A stretch of 64,000 nucleotides of DNA from an uncultured Acidobacteriota bacterium (GCA_951812665.1 CATOST010000015.1:1-64000), one strand, 5' to 3'. Shown: positions 16,601 through 25,076, counted from the first letter of the stretch. Numbers and translations are program-made. The notes: generated by a model not told the origin, from the letters alone.

Positions 16601-19518
16601 ACCGGTGGACGGCGCCCGCGGACGGTGCGGTCCGTTTCAATCTCCACCCGCCGGGGGAGCTCGGAGGCGCGCGCAACGATCGCGTCGACGTTTTCCGCGG
16701 TGACGCCATCGCGGCCCTGGAGCGAGTCGCCTCCGATCAGTGGGGAGCGATCTTCTTCGCCGAAGAGGGAGCAACCTACCGGGTCCGGGCGAGCCACATG
16801 CTCCGGGGAACCGCCCTCGACCTCCGTTGGTCCCAGGGGGACCGCCCGGTCAACGACGACTTCGGCCGGGCCGCCCTGCTGGAGGGAGATCGCGGCGCCG
16901 TTCGGGGCAGCAGCCAGGGCGCGACTCTGGAACCGGGCGAGTGGTTCGGAATTGATGCGGGCACCACGTGGTACCGGTGGACGGCGCCCGGCGACGGTTG
17001 GTGGCGTTTCTCGAGTGATCCCACGAAGCGCGTGTTCGTCTTCGAGGGAGACGGCATTCCGGCCCTCCGGCTGGTCTCCCAACTGCCCGAGTCTGCGGCT
17101 GATTTCCCCGCCGCCGCCGGCAACGAATACCGCATCGCGGTCGCCGCTCCCAGCGCCCAAGTGCCCAGTGGCCCCTACGAGTTGAATTGGGATGCGTTGG
17201 TGAGAGCAGCCGTCCTCGACAACGATCAGCATATCGGGGCGATGCCGCTCGATAGTGTCCCCTCGTCCCGATTCTTCATTGGCATCGGCGCTGCGGCAAC
17301 GGTGGATCCCGGTGAGCCCATCGAGACCGGGGTCCGAACCCGGTGGTGGGTCTGGGAAGCCCCGGAGGACGGCCGCTACACTTGGCGGCTCCAGGGACTC
17401 GTCACCTATTCGTACTTGAGGGTGACCGTATTCTCCGGCCCGTCCATGCAAGGTCCGACGTCGATAGAGGACCTGGACCTGGTGGCGCAGACACGTCCCC
17501 ACGCGGCGCCGTCCGATTTCGTGTTTCAGGCCAACGCCGGCCAAAGGTATTGGATCGCGGCCGGACTTCCGGCGCGAAGCTTCGAGGCCTATCTTCTGCC
17601 CGACGCGACCGCCGTTGTGACCTGGGGACCGACTCCGGACAACGACAATCTGGCCGCCGCGGCGGCGTTGGACGAGGCGTCCGGGTCGGTCTCCGATTCG
17701 AATCGCTTTGCCTCCACCGAACGGGGAGAACGGACCTCACTCCTGGGGCACTCTTCCCTCTGGTGGACCTACGAAGCGGCCGCAGCCGGGTGGTATCGCT
17801 TCTGGCTGGACGACCCCTACTCTCCCTGGGTGCTCTCCATCTACCAGGACAGCCGCGACGGTTCCGGATCGATCGAGTTCGTCAGGAGCAGCCATCAGCC
17901 CGAGGGAATCGAGTCGGACGCCGTCGAGGTCGTCTTCCGCGGCGAGGAGGGAAGCCGCTACACGATTCGATTGGGAGCCCGCGGCGACCATCCGGGCGGC
18001 GATTTCACCCTGAACTGGGAGGAGGCCGATCCTCCGGTCTGGCTCAAGTACGCGGGACGGCTGGCCGACGGCGACCGGGACGCCAACGGCGCCTCGGTAC
18101 GGTTCCGAGGGCCCGCCAGCCTGGCCTTCAACGGCCGCGGCACGGCTCTGTACGCGGCGTCCAGGCTGGGCCTGCACGTCTTCGAACGCAACTCGAAGAC
18201 CGGGGGCCTGGCCCTCACTCAATGGTTGGAAGACGATGGTCTGGAGGACAGTTCTCTGATCTGGGACCCGCATCGAGACCGGCTCTACGCCCATCGCTGC
18301 GGGACCTGGCGCGGGTTCGCACCCCTCGACGAGACCCAACGGGAACTCCAAGACGAGGGGCCGATTCCGCTCACCGGGGATCCGCCGGCCACTGCCGAGT
18401 GCAGCCCCGGCGAATTCGGCGACCTGTTCATGGACGGCGAAGGTTCGTTCCTGAACGCGGTCCTTCCCGGCGCCGGCCAGTTGCAGGTCCTGGCCCTGGA
18501 CACCCCGGGCGAACTGCCGCAGGTTCAGACCCTGGAGGTCCCCGGATTGAGCCGAGCCCTGATCTCCAACGGCGGCGGCCACGTCTACGCGGGGACGTTC
18601 CGCTCGTTGCACGTCTTCGAACGCGACGCCGAAACGGGGACGCTCACGGATGCAACGAAGGGCTTCAATCCGCTCTTTGGCTTGGAAGCGCTGGCCATCA
18701 CCGGCGACGACCGGCACCTGTTCGTCTTCCACGGCAACGGCCGGAGCGCGTCGGTGTTCGATTTGGAAGCGGACCCCTCCGATCCGAGTCCGCTCGGAAC
18801 TCTTGAGGTGACGCTGGGAGGACCTCGAATTCCCGACCTCCCGTTTCCGATCCCGGGTTTCCCCTCCTTCGGTTCGAGCGGCCCGTGCGCGCTGGCGGGA
18901 ATCCGGCGGGGGACTCCCGCAGTGGACGTTTTCTGTAAGGATCTGGCTTACGACGTGGAATGGCGGCCCGGACCCGATGAAGCCGAAAACGGCGAAGCCG
19001 GACCGGATGAAGCACCTCCCGGCGAAGTCGCGTTGACCGACCACGTGTCGTTTCAGCAGCCGGATCGTTTCAACAACCCGGTCCCGGAATTCGGCGAGAC
19101 TCGGAGTCTCGCCACCAGTCCCGACGGCAGGCACGCCTACGTCGACACGGAAGACGAAGGCATTCTGGTCTTCGAACGGGTCGGCGCCGGAGCCGCCGAG
19201 ACCGGACTGGGAGACAGCGCCTACATCCGGCTGGAGTCGCTCACGGTGTCGCCCGGCACGGTGACGTTCGGCCCCGTTTCCACGGCCGGCTGCATCGGAT
19301 TGGAGGACGCCGTCATCGACGGCACCCACTACGCCGTCGTCCATTCCGGATGGCAGACCCGACCGTCCTCGGACGCCGAATGGACCGACGTCGAAGGAAC
19401 CGAGACCACCGGCCAACTCTGTGCCTACGCCCCGCCGGCGCCAGGAGAGTACCGGCTGGCCGCCGAAATCCGAATCGACGGCGAACTCGGGAGGTATTCG
19501 AGCAACACGATTCAATGA
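13678..19518 (+). CDS. Giant S8 subtilase with four repeat domains and a beta-propeller
   Basis: A 1946-residue exported serine protease. An N-terminal membrane or signal segment (residues 4-28) is followed by a pro-region to about residue 290. The S8 domain has Asp333 (IGVMDTGLN), His378 (GGHGTHVTGTMIG) and Ser560 (SGTSMSSPTVAGVAALL), so the catalytic triad is complete. A beta-sandwich follows (residues 650-900), then four related repeats of about 120-140 residues, each starting with N/DND plus F/L (16465, 16849, 17218, 17638) and containing a WYRWTAP-type strand. Residues 1455-1840 are LHVFER-type propeller blades. Probably degrades extracellular protein, with the C-terminus for binding; a likely type II secretion substrate (inference). 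An in-frame GTG at 13645 is less likely. Confidence 0.93.
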   Translation: MRTANKRTILVLMSLAVAAGLTGLIAYYMTPGEEPEPELTGEAMATRAAMARIEAESGGTVPELEIQAAPRMAATPPAADKSAEGTTPSRPDGYSFVSYHGEMPRARIAVDADTGDERPSSGPDWIGASMSIETLVDQATAAGRDWSFGWVRLAGDAMPSDVTGSLSEFGATALGSSGNLVRARLPGDPALLHEIVALPEVDGLGAVPAERKLPEAFARELTEAPPQDQAPVFITLMADDPDGRWRRALEDQGAVVGRWDPDLRAYTANVSHGQVEAIAAADYVLAVEPVGVVRPAHDTSVPAMGADALRGYDGTPGIFSGMGGASVPIGVMDTGLNVNHLDIASNRESICGANLAWASFFSSPAEEAEDLWIDAGGHGTHVTGTMIGNGSVQPRFAGMAPSVKHIRFGRVLNSFGFGSVDSILRGMDFLAEATECAEPGRFSDPVRPLIVNMSLSSSSRTFDGRGFTERKLDSIVWGHRQLYVVSQSNENIDGFSDFGAAKNSLSVGAALDSGALALFSSHGPTADGRLAPQVVATGVRVHSAVGGGSRGEYRAISGTSMSSPTVAGVAALLMDAAPEHQEHPALARARLLAGAIRPDPWLDAPDVFPSTNTGGPGLMQAQYGLGKVSARTGILNRDGAGGWIGGGAVSELRDGEYAHHDIEVPAGASRLDLVMTWDEPPADTIASTVLNDLDLWLDRDGDCGEGACGEHFSTSRVDNVEWIILKNPRPGTYRAKVVARRVYTAPPRAALAWTVIRGASTPNLMIGTDQTRLMGQEEQELVVTVTADEYVAAGSRLHLDCRDTAEASGCEQVRIHSMAVSREDGISVDLSDELGTPVRPPGSEPPAPSDPPVSPISEGSPIPLGSSIPLGEIAAGETQEIRFVVSSAGDGDPVRLYFTASAWNAKGASTSVEVAPGGSGGSGVAQRPANDDFAAAAVIDGDQGFQSVDLLLATAEPGEPLFDPRSGRPAGSVWYRWTAPADGAVRFNLHPPGELGGARNDRVDVFRGDAIAALERVASDQWGAIFFAEEGATYRVRASHMLRGTALDLRWSQGDRPVNDDFGRAALLEGDRGAVRGSSQGATLEPGEWFGIDAGTTWYRWTAPGDGWWRFSSDPTKRVFVFEGDGIPALRLVSQLPESAADFPAAAGNEYRIAVAAPSAQVPSGPYELNWDALVRAAVLDNDQHIGAMPLDSVPSSRFFIGIGAAATVDPGEPIETGVRTRWWVWEAPEDGRYTWRLQGLVTYSYLRVTVFSGPSMQGPTSIEDLDLVAQTRPHAAPSDFVFQANAGQRYWIAAGLPARSFEAYLLPDATAVVTWGPTPDNDNLAAAAALDEASGSVSDSNRFASTERGERTSLLGHSSLWWTYEAAAAGWYRFWLDDPYSPWVLSIYQDSRDGSGSIEFVRSSHQPEGIESDAVEVVFRGEEGSRYTIRLGARGDHPGGDFTLNWEEADPPVWLKYAGRLADGDRDANGASVRFRGPASLAFNGRGTALYAASRLGLHVFERNSKTGGLALTQWLEDDGLEDSSLIWDPHRDRLYAHRCGTWRGFAPLDETQRELQDEGPIPLTGDPPATAECSPGEFGDLFMDGEGSFLNAVLPGAGQLQVLALDTPGELPQVQTLEVPGLSRALISNGGGHVYAGTFRSLHVFERDAETGTLTDATKGFNPLFGLEALAITGDDRHLFVFHGNGRSASVFDLEADPSDPSPLGTLEVTLGGPRIPDLPFPIPGFPSFGSSGPCALAGIRRGTPAVDVFCKDLAYDVEWRPGPDEAENGEAGPDEAPPGEVALTDHVSFQQPDRFNNPVPEFGETRSLATSPDGRHAYVDTEDEGILVFERVGAGAAETGLGDSAYIRLESLTVSPGTVTFGPVSTAGCIGLEDAVIDGTHYAVVHSGWQTRPSSDAEWTDVEGTETTGQLCAYAPPAPGEYRLAAEIRIDGELGRYSSNTIQ

Positions 19519-19528
19519 GGGTCGACCC

Positions 19529-19920
19529 GGAGGGGCGGCTTTCTTGCCGCCCACTGGGAAGGGCGACTTTCTTGTCGCCCATCGGGAGGGGCGGCTTTCT
19601 TGCCGCCCACTGGGAAGGGCGACTTTCTTGTCGCCCATCGGGAGGGGCGACTTTCTTGCCGCCCACTGGGAAGGGCGACTTTCTTGTCGCCCACTGGGAG
19701 GGGCGACTTTCTTGTCGCCCACTGGGAGGGGCGACTTTCTTGTCGCCCACTGGGAGGGGCGACTTTCTTGTCGCCCACCGGGACAGGCGACTTTCTTGCC
19801 GCCTGCTCTTCCACGCCGCTAAGCGATTCGGTGGCCGGAACGTGTAGAGGGGGGAAAGTGTGAAGTGGGGACTCCGTCCCCCCTGCCCCCCTGCTCGGCG
19901 ACAAGAAAGTCGCCGCTCCT
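19529..19920. repeat. REP cluster B: ten direct hairpins, 28-bp period, plus one inverted copy
   Basis: Ten units of GGAG-GGGCGAC-TTTCTT-GTCGCCC-ACTG type fill 19529-19804; the last five repeat exactly every 28 bases. Stems alternate between GGCGAC/GTCGCC and GGCGGC/GCCGCC, so both arms change together in most units. A spacer with GGGGACTCCGTCCCCCC follows, then one inverted copy at 19896-19919. No gene is seen between 19519 and 20048 apart from translations of the repeats. Confidence 0.92.
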
Positions 19921-20048
19921 TGACTTCCCGGAACACCCCAAACTAGAATCCGACCCTCGATGTCCTGACTGGCGCCCGATGGCTGATGGGGCGCCCCTGG
20001 ACGGGAAACCGTGGTCGGACGCATCCTCATCGCTCAAAGCAAACGATA

Positions 20049-20930
20049 GTGTTCAAAGCTGCTGACACCTATACCCTGATTATCGCTCGTTCCGGGAGGG
20101 AGGGCGCCAGGAAGTATTCCCTGCCCGTGGTCCTGACGACCGTTGTCGGTCTGCTCGGCGGTCTCCTGTTTCTTTCCTTCCTGTTCTCCATGCTCCATTA
20201 CTGGTGGATGGCGGAACGGACCGTCCACGTGGTCCGGCTCGAGACGGAGGTCGCCCGCATGCGGCAGGAAAACGCGGGTCTGAGGGCTGTCTCCGGCAAG
20301 TTGACCGACAAGATCTCCTCGCTGGAAGTGACCGCCACCCGGCTCAAGTTCCTCTCCGAGAACGATGACGACGGCTTCGGCGGCGCCGGCGGCCCCGCGC
20401 GAGTGGCTCGCCCCCTCCTGACCCTGGATCATAGTGACCTCCTGAAGCGTTTCCGGACCCTGGACGGCCGGCGGATGACGTTGGAGAGTGAGTTGCGGCG
20501 GCTTCAGGATTACTACACGACTCGCAGCATCCTTCAGTCCGCCCTGCCCACCGTGATGCCGGTGCGGGGATATCCGTCGGGCGGATACGGCTACCGGAAA
20601 GACCCCTTCACCGGAAACAGGGAATTCCATCCCGGAGTCGACATTTCGGCCCCCCGCGGCGCCAAGGTGGTGGCCACCAGTGACGGGGAGGTGACCCACG
20701 CCGGCTGGCACCACGGCTACGGCCGCTTGGTCAACCTCCGCCACCGTTTCGGCATCGTGACCCGCTACGGCCATCTGGCCGAGGTCAACGTCAAGGTGGG
20801 GCAGAAGGTCCAGCGCGGCGACATCGTCGGCTACGTCGGTTCCACGGGCCGCACCACCGGCGTTCATCTCCACTACGAAATTCAGCTCGGCGGCCGTTCC
20901 CTGAACCCGGTTCGGTTCTTCCGGTACTAG
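20049..20930 (+). CDS. M23 family peptidase with membrane anchor and coiled coil
   Basis: A 293-residue cell-wall peptidase. The GTG start gives VFKAADTYTLIIARSGREGARKYSLP, the usual N-terminus for this type; an ATG at 19986 would add unrelated residues. One membrane helix (about residues 25-52), a coiled coil with heptads (ETEVARMRQENAGLRAVSGKLTDKISSLE) and the LytM/M23 domain follow. Zinc ligands are visible in HPGVDISAPRG and HLHYEI, with a central H in RYGHLAEV. Such proteins either cut peptide crosslinks or activate amidases during division. It acts in the periplasm, anchored to the inner membrane. It stands alone between the repeat cluster and the sigma factor gene. Confidence 0.92.
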   Translation: MFKAADTYTLIIARSGREGARKYSLPVVLTTVVGLLGGLLFLSFLFSMLHYWWMAERTVHVVRLETEVARMRQENAGLRAVSGKLTDKISSLEVTATRLKFLSENDDDGFGGAGGPARVARPLLTLDHSDLLKRFRTLDGRRMTLESELRRLQDYYTTRSILQSALPTVMPVRGYPSGGYGYRKDPFTGNREFHPGVDISAPRGAKVVATSDGEVTHAGWHHGYGRLVNLRHRFGIVTRYGHLAEVNVKVGQKVQRGDIVGYVGSTGRTTGVHLHYEIQLGGRSLNPVRFFRY

Positions 20931-21407
20931 TACCGGATCGTGGCGGATCCTTCGCCACTGGTTCCTTCCCCTGCCATTCGGAAAGTCAGGCCAAAGTTTG
21001 GGTGGTCTGTTCTCGGCCGCGAAGCTTCCGGCGATCCTCCGTAAGGACGGATGGGGCCACCGGGCTCCCACCCTGTTTCTGCGAAGCACATGTATTACCG
21101 GCGGCCCCACCCGGTCCGTCTCGAAGGCCGGAGTCTCGGGGGTACGTCGCTAAGCAACTTCGAGGCCAAACCCGGGCCGAGAGACGCGGCCGAGCCGTCA
21201 GACTCGGGTGTAACTGGTAAACTGGCAGGCAGTTGCCGCGGCCGGAACCTGGCTCCGGCCCCGGAGCCGGAGCTTGGCCGGCGGCTCGCTCAAAGAATAG
21301 TCTTTCTGCGATAGCGACCTTGATCGGCCCTTGGGAATTCAGACCGAAAACGCTTTTTCTTTAGACTTTCAGACGCCATGGCGCATCCTCATCACACAGG
21401 CAAGAGG

Positions 21408-21956
21408 ATGAGTTTCAGCGACGAGAACTTACTCCAGTTGGCGTTGGCCGGAGACGGCAGTTGCTTCGGCGAGCTGGTGACCCGGTGGGAAAGGCGGATC
21501 TACGGCTTCATCTACCGCTACGTCGGCAATCGCGAGGAAGCCCGCGATCTGACTCAGGAGACCTTCGCCAAGGCATACCAGAACCTGGGCCGCCTGACCG
21601 ATCCCAGGCGCTTCTCCTCCTGGCTCTACAAGATCGCCCTCAACGAGTGCCGGATGCGTTTTCGCCGCCGCCGCTGGGACACGGTGCCCCTGCTGGAGTC
21701 GGTGGAGGCGCCGCTGGCCCAGGCCGACCAGCCGACGCCCGAGCAGGCTCTGGCCACCAAGGAGAGGGTGCGGCTGCTCCGGGAGGCCCTGTTGAAGCTG
21801 CCCGAGGAACAGAAAACGGTCATCCTGATGAAGGAATATCAGGGCCTGAAGTTCCGCGAGATCGCTCAGATCCTGGATCTGCCCCTTTCCACCGCAAAAT
21901 CGCGCATGTATCTGGGATTGAAGACGTTGAGAAGATTGTTGGAGAAGAGACTATGA
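21408..21956 (+). CDS. ECF RNA polymerase sigma factor
   Basis: A 182-residue sigma-70 family protein. Region 2 (CFGELVTRWERRIYGFIYRYVGNREEARDLTQETFAKAYQNL ... FSSWLYKIALNECRMRFRRRR) binds core polymerase and the -10 element; region 4 (LREALLKLPEEQKTVILMKEYQGLKFREIAQILDLPLSTAKSRMYLGLKTLRR) binds the -35 element. The start at 21408 follows AGGCAAGAGG closely; the in-frame ATG at 21378 has no ribosome site. The next gene overlaps by four bases (ATGA) and encodes a zinc-finger anti-sigma factor, so the pair forms one regulatory unit. The same strand continues into an exported protein and gspE, suggesting a link to the secretion operon. Confidence 0.95.
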   Translation: MSFSDENLLQLALAGDGSCFGELVTRWERRIYGFIYRYVGNREEARDLTQETFAKAYQNLGRLTDPRRFSSWLYKIALNECRMRFRRRRWDTVPLLESVEAPLAQADQPTPEQALATKERVRLLREALLKLPEEQKTVILMKEYQGLKFREIAQILDLPLSTAKSRMYLGLKTLRRLLEKRL

Positions 21957-22513
21957 GCTGCAAGACCATGCAGGAGCGGATGATGGACGTCCTCTACGGC
22001 GAAGAGCTGAACCCCGATCACTGCCTGGAGTTCTTCCGCCACTTGGAGATTTGCCCCGATTGCAAGGCCGAATACCTGGAGTTGGTGGAGACCCGTTCCC
22101 TCTTGGGCCAGTGGGACCTGGGCCAGGCGGTTCCCGAGGCCGGCGCCGATACCGGCGCCAAGATCCTCGGTTTCCTCCGCGGGATCGACCGGAGTCCGGC
22201 CTGGAGAGTCGTCTACAAGGCGGCGGCCTGCATCCTGATGCTCTTGGGGATGACGGTCATCGCCCGGGATCTGGGCTGGGGGGAGCGGGCCACCTTGGAG
22301 GTGACCCGCCAGCAATTGGAGACCACGATCAACGACGTGGTGGTCGCCCGGCAGGAGGAGGAGCGGCGTCTCATCGGGCAGTATGTGATCCAGGTGCGCG
22401 AAGACCTGGAGCGGGACATGGGCCAGATCCATCAGTATCTGCAGGTCCTGGACTTGCAGCAAAGAGATGCCCAGGAGGACTATCGGGCCGTGCGCGCCCT
22501 GGTCACGCGCTGA
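21953..22513 (+). CDS. Zinc-finger anti-sigma factor with coiled coil
   Basis: A 186-residue membrane protein. The N-terminal His-Cys-Cys cluster (HCLEFFRHLEICPDCKAEYLELVETRSLL) is the anti-sigma zinc-finger pattern that holds the ECF factor inactive. One membrane helix follows (about residues 85-105, VYKAAACILMLLGMTVIA), then a periplasmic helical part (TRQQLETTINDVVVARQEEERRLIGQYVIQVREDLERDMGQIHQYLQVLD) that is probably a coiled-coil sensor. The start overlaps the sigma factor stop by four bases, giving translational coupling. The triggering signal is not apparent. Confidence 0.88.
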   Translation: MSCKTMQERMMDVLYGEELNPDHCLEFFRHLEICPDCKAEYLELVETRSLLGQWDLGQAVPEAGADTGAKILGFLRGIDRSPAWRVVYKAAACILMLLGMTVIARDLGWGERATLEVTRQQLETTINDVVVARQEEERRLIGQYVIQVREDLERDMGQIHQYLQVLDLQQRDAQEDYRAVRALVTR

Positions 22514-22538
22514 TCGGTAAAGTGTCCGGAAATGGAAC

Positions 22539-22562
22539 AAAGTGTCCGAATTCGGACACTTT
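22539..22562. promoter_or_regulatory. 24-bp perfect palindrome
   Basis: The 12-base arm AAAGTGTCCGAA meets its exact inverse with no loop. A partial direct copy of the arm (AAAGTGTCCGGA) lies just upstream at about 22519-22530. It sits 26 bases after the anti-sigma stop. The perfect dyad with flanking A and T runs could be a dimeric repressor operator or a weak terminator. Confidence 0.5.
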
Positions 22563-22699
22563 TCCCGAGAATGGAACGAATAACCCGTTTGGCGCCTGGA
22601 CCTCAAGGTTTGGAATTTGGTGCTTGGAACTTGGAATTTGCAACGACCGGCCGACTCCCCGGAGTCGGCCGCGAGTCGCCAAGAGGGGGGTTGAAGGTG

Positions 22700-23248
22700 A
22701 TGTGGTACATTGGACTGGTCGTGCTTGCGGGCTGGTTGTCCGGCGTGAACGGACTCGCCCAGCAGCATCTCAACCTGGAGCGGTTGAAACAGGACACCGA
22801 GATCTTCGAACGCATCGTCCACGAAGTGCTCAAGCAGAACTTCTCCGATCCGTTCGCCATCACGAGTGAGCCCCGGGGAGCCTATCTGCAGGGCTACGGG
22901 ATGCTCTTCTCCTTCCAGATCAACGTGAATCGAAGGACCATCCGGACTCCGTTCGGCGAGGTGCGGGACCCGCGGCCGACCTCGAAACGCACCACCGAGG
23001 AACACATGCGCGTGATCCGGACGACCCTGATCGATGCCTTGATCGAGTACGGCGACAGCATCAAGCAGTTGGGGGGCCACGACCGCATCTCCATCGCCGC
23101 CTATATCGACGACCGGAACCAGCTGGATGTCCGGAAGAGCCGGAAGACACTGGTCCTGACCGCCTCCAAGGACGATGTCGATCTGGTGGCCATGAAAAAG
23201 ATCTCCGCCGCGAACTTCAGGGACCGGGTCGACGTCAAGGAGTACTGA
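22700..23248 (+). CDS. Exported protein of unknown function upstream of gspE
   Basis: A 182-residue protein with a clear signal peptide (MWYIGLVVLAGWLSGVNGLAQQ). The ATG at 22700 is preceded by GGGGGG and AAGGTG; the frame is open upstream to 22532, but that sequence includes a repeated TTGGAATTTGG motif. The mature part is alpha/beta with the segments FERIVHEVLKQNFSDPFAI, GYGMLFSFQINVN and HDRISIAAYIDDRNQLDV. I recognise no domain. It ends 14 bases before gspE and follows the sigma/anti-sigma pair, so a periplasmic role linked to secretion or sigma control is possible. Confidence 0.75.
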   Translation: MWYIGLVVLAGWLSGVNGLAQQHLNLERLKQDTEIFERIVHEVLKQNFSDPFAITSEPRGAYLQGYGMLFSFQINVNRRTIRTPFGEVRDPRPTSKRTTEEHMRVIRTTLIDALIEYGDSIKQLGGHDRISIAAYIDDRNQLDVRKSRKTLVLTASKDDVDLVAMKKISAANFRDRVDVKEY

Positions 23249-23262
23249 TTTCGAGAATTCCC

Positions 23263-24975
23263 ATGGTCAAACTGGCTGAGTTGAAGGAAAAGGCCCTCTT
23301 CGGAGAGGTGCTGGTCGAGCGGGGGATCATCTCTTCCGAGGAATTGAGCACGGCCCACAATCTCCAGAGGCAGTCCCCGGAGAAGCTGGGGAAGCTGCTC
23401 ATCGACCTGGGCGCCCTCTCGGAGGCCGACCTGGTCCGGCATCTGAGCGAGTACCTGGAGATCCCCTACGTGGTGGCCGAGAATTTCCCCACGGTCCCGG
23501 TGGTGGAGAACACCTTCTCCGTCCAGTTCATGCGGGAGTGCAAGTTCGTTCCCGTCGGCGCCGGCGGAGGAGAGCTGACCATCGCCATGGTGGATCCGCT
23601 GGACCGCTCCACCCTGGATGCCATCCGCCTCTACACCCGCTACGACCGGGTCACGGTGGTCCTGGCTCCGGAGAGCGAGATCCTGGATCTGATCGAGCGC
23701 TTCTACGGGAACCAGGCGTCGAGCCTGGGGCGCATCGTGGAGGGGATCGAAACCGACGTGGAGGGCCTCGGCGACGACAGCGACGACGTGGAGCATCTCA
23801 AGGACCTGGCTTCCGAAGCTCCGGTCATCCGGCTGGTCAACCTGATCCTGTCCCGGGCCATCCAGTCCCGGGCCTCCGACATCCACATCGAGCCCTTCGA
23901 ACGGGAGCTCAAGGTTCGCTACCGGATCGACGGCGTCCTCTACGACGTCGAGTCCCCGCCCAAGCGGCTGAAGGCCGCCACCATCTCCCGCATCAAGATC
24001 ATGGCCAAGCTCAACATCGCCGAGCGCCGGATCCCCCAGGACGGCCGGATCAAGATGAGGGTCCTGGGCAAGGACGTGGACCTCCGCGTCTCCACCTTGC
24101 CGACCATGTATGGGGAGAGCGTGGTCATGAGGATCCTGGACAAGAGCAACACCCAGATCTACGACCTGGAGAAGCTGGGATTCGCACCCGAAACCTACCA
24201 GGCGTTCCAGAAACTGATCCTGCGGCCCCACGGCATCATCCTGGTGACGGGCCCCACCGGCAGCGGCAAGACCACCACCCTTTACGGCGCCCTCAGCAAG
24301 ATCAATCTCCCCGACAAGAAGATCATCACCATCGAGGATCCGGTGGAGTATCAGATCAACGGCATCAACCAGATCCACGTCAATCCCCAGATCGGTCTGA
24401 CCTTCGCCGCCGGGCTCCGTTCCATCGTCCGCCAGGACCCGGACGTCATCATGGTGGGCGAGATCCGGGATCTGGAGACGGCGGAAATCGCCATCCGCGC
24501 CGCCCTGACCGGTCACCTGGTCTTCAGCACCCTGCACACCAACGACGCCCCCAGCGCCATCGCCCGGTTGGTTGACATGGGGGCCCAGGACTATCTGCTG
24601 GCGTCGTCGGTCCTGGGGGTGCTGGCCCAACGGCTGGTCCGGGTCGTCTGCTCCCACTGCCGTCAGGAGCAGTATTTGGAGCCGGAATTCCTGAGGGAGA
24701 TCGGCTTCCCTCTGCAGTCCGGGGTCGCGGCTTCTCAGGGAATGGGTTGCAAGGAGTGCGACCACACCGGATATCAGGGCCGGGTCGGGATCTTCGAGTT
24801 GATGTTGATGCACGAGCCGATCCGGCGCCTCACCATCACCAACGCCGACTCCACCCGGTTGCGAAAGGCGGCCCTGGAAGGGGGGATGACGGCCCTGCGC
24901 CAGGACGGCTTCGACAAGGTCAAGACCGGACTGACCTCGGTCGCGGAGGTATTGCGGGTGACCCAGGATCAGTAG
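23263..24975 (+). CDS. gspE: Type II secretion ATPase GspE
   Basis: A 570-residue cytoplasmic ATPase that drives pseudopilus assembly. The N-terminal MshEN/GspE domain (GEVLVERGIISSEELSTAH ... GKLLIDLGALSEADLVRHLSEYLEIPYV) is complete. The ATPase has Walker A GPTGSGKTTTLYGAL (near residue 330), the Asp-box TIEDPVEYQI, Walker B RQDPDVIMVGEIRD and the His-box HTNDAPSA. A four-cysteine zinc site follows (CSHC ... CKEC). Length is normal. It heads an eleven-gene operon in the order E-F-G-H-I-J-K-L-M-C-D, with spacing mostly short or overlapping. Confidence 0.97.
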   Translation: MVKLAELKEKALFGEVLVERGIISSEELSTAHNLQRQSPEKLGKLLIDLGALSEADLVRHLSEYLEIPYVVAENFPTVPVVENTFSVQFMRECKFVPVGAGGGELTIAMVDPLDRSTLDAIRLYTRYDRVTVVLAPESEILDLIERFYGNQASSLGRIVEGIETDVEGLGDDSDDVEHLKDLASEAPVIRLVNLILSRAIQSRASDIHIEPFERELKVRYRIDGVLYDVESPPKRLKAATISRIKIMAKLNIAERRIPQDGRIKMRVLGKDVDLRVSTLPTMYGESVVMRILDKSNTQIYDLEKLGFAPETYQAFQKLILRPHGIILVTGPTGSGKTTTLYGALSKINLPDKKIITIEDPVEYQINGINQIHVNPQIGLTFAAGLRSIVRQDPDVIMVGEIRDLETAEIAIRAALTGHLVFSTLHTNDAPSAIARLVDMGAQDYLLASSVLGVLAQRLVRVVCSHCRQEQYLEPEFLREIGFPLQSGVAASQGMGCKECDHTGYQGRVGIFELMLMHEPIRRLTITNADSTRLRKAALEGGMTALRQDGFDKVKTGLTSVAEVLRVTQDQ

Positions 24976-24988
24976 GGGCACCGGAGCG

Positions 24989-25032
24989 GCGTCTGGAGCG
25001 GCGTCTGGAGCGGCGTCTTTCAGGCGCCGATC
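24989..25032 (+). repeat. REP cluster C upstream of gspF
   Basis: Two partial units GGAGCGGCGTCT and one complete unit GGAGCGGCGTC-TTTCA-GGCGCCG. The stem has one T-G (wobble) pair. It separates gspE from the gspF ribosome site. Confidence 0.8.
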
Positions 25033-25076
25033 CCCCGCCCCACGATGCCCCAAAACTTAGCCGAAGGACCTGAATA

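Noticed and set aside
13012..17544. 1510-codon open frame on the minus strand opposite the subtilase gene
   Set aside because: The plus strand holds a complete S8 catalytic triad; the antisense product is low-complexity Arg/Gly-rich without domains.
19529..19804. CRISPR array
   Set aside because: The period is 28 bases but the units are near-identical palindromes with 8-10 base linkers; there are no variable spacers of normal length and no cas gene in the window.
19350..19930. Open frames on both strands across the hairpin array, encoding GRLSCRPLG or ARKSPLPVG repeats
   Set aside because: They are translations of the hairpin units, exist in several frames at once and lack ribosome sites. 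The same pseudo-peptides appear at 11.3, 29.7, 37.5 and 51.6 kb.
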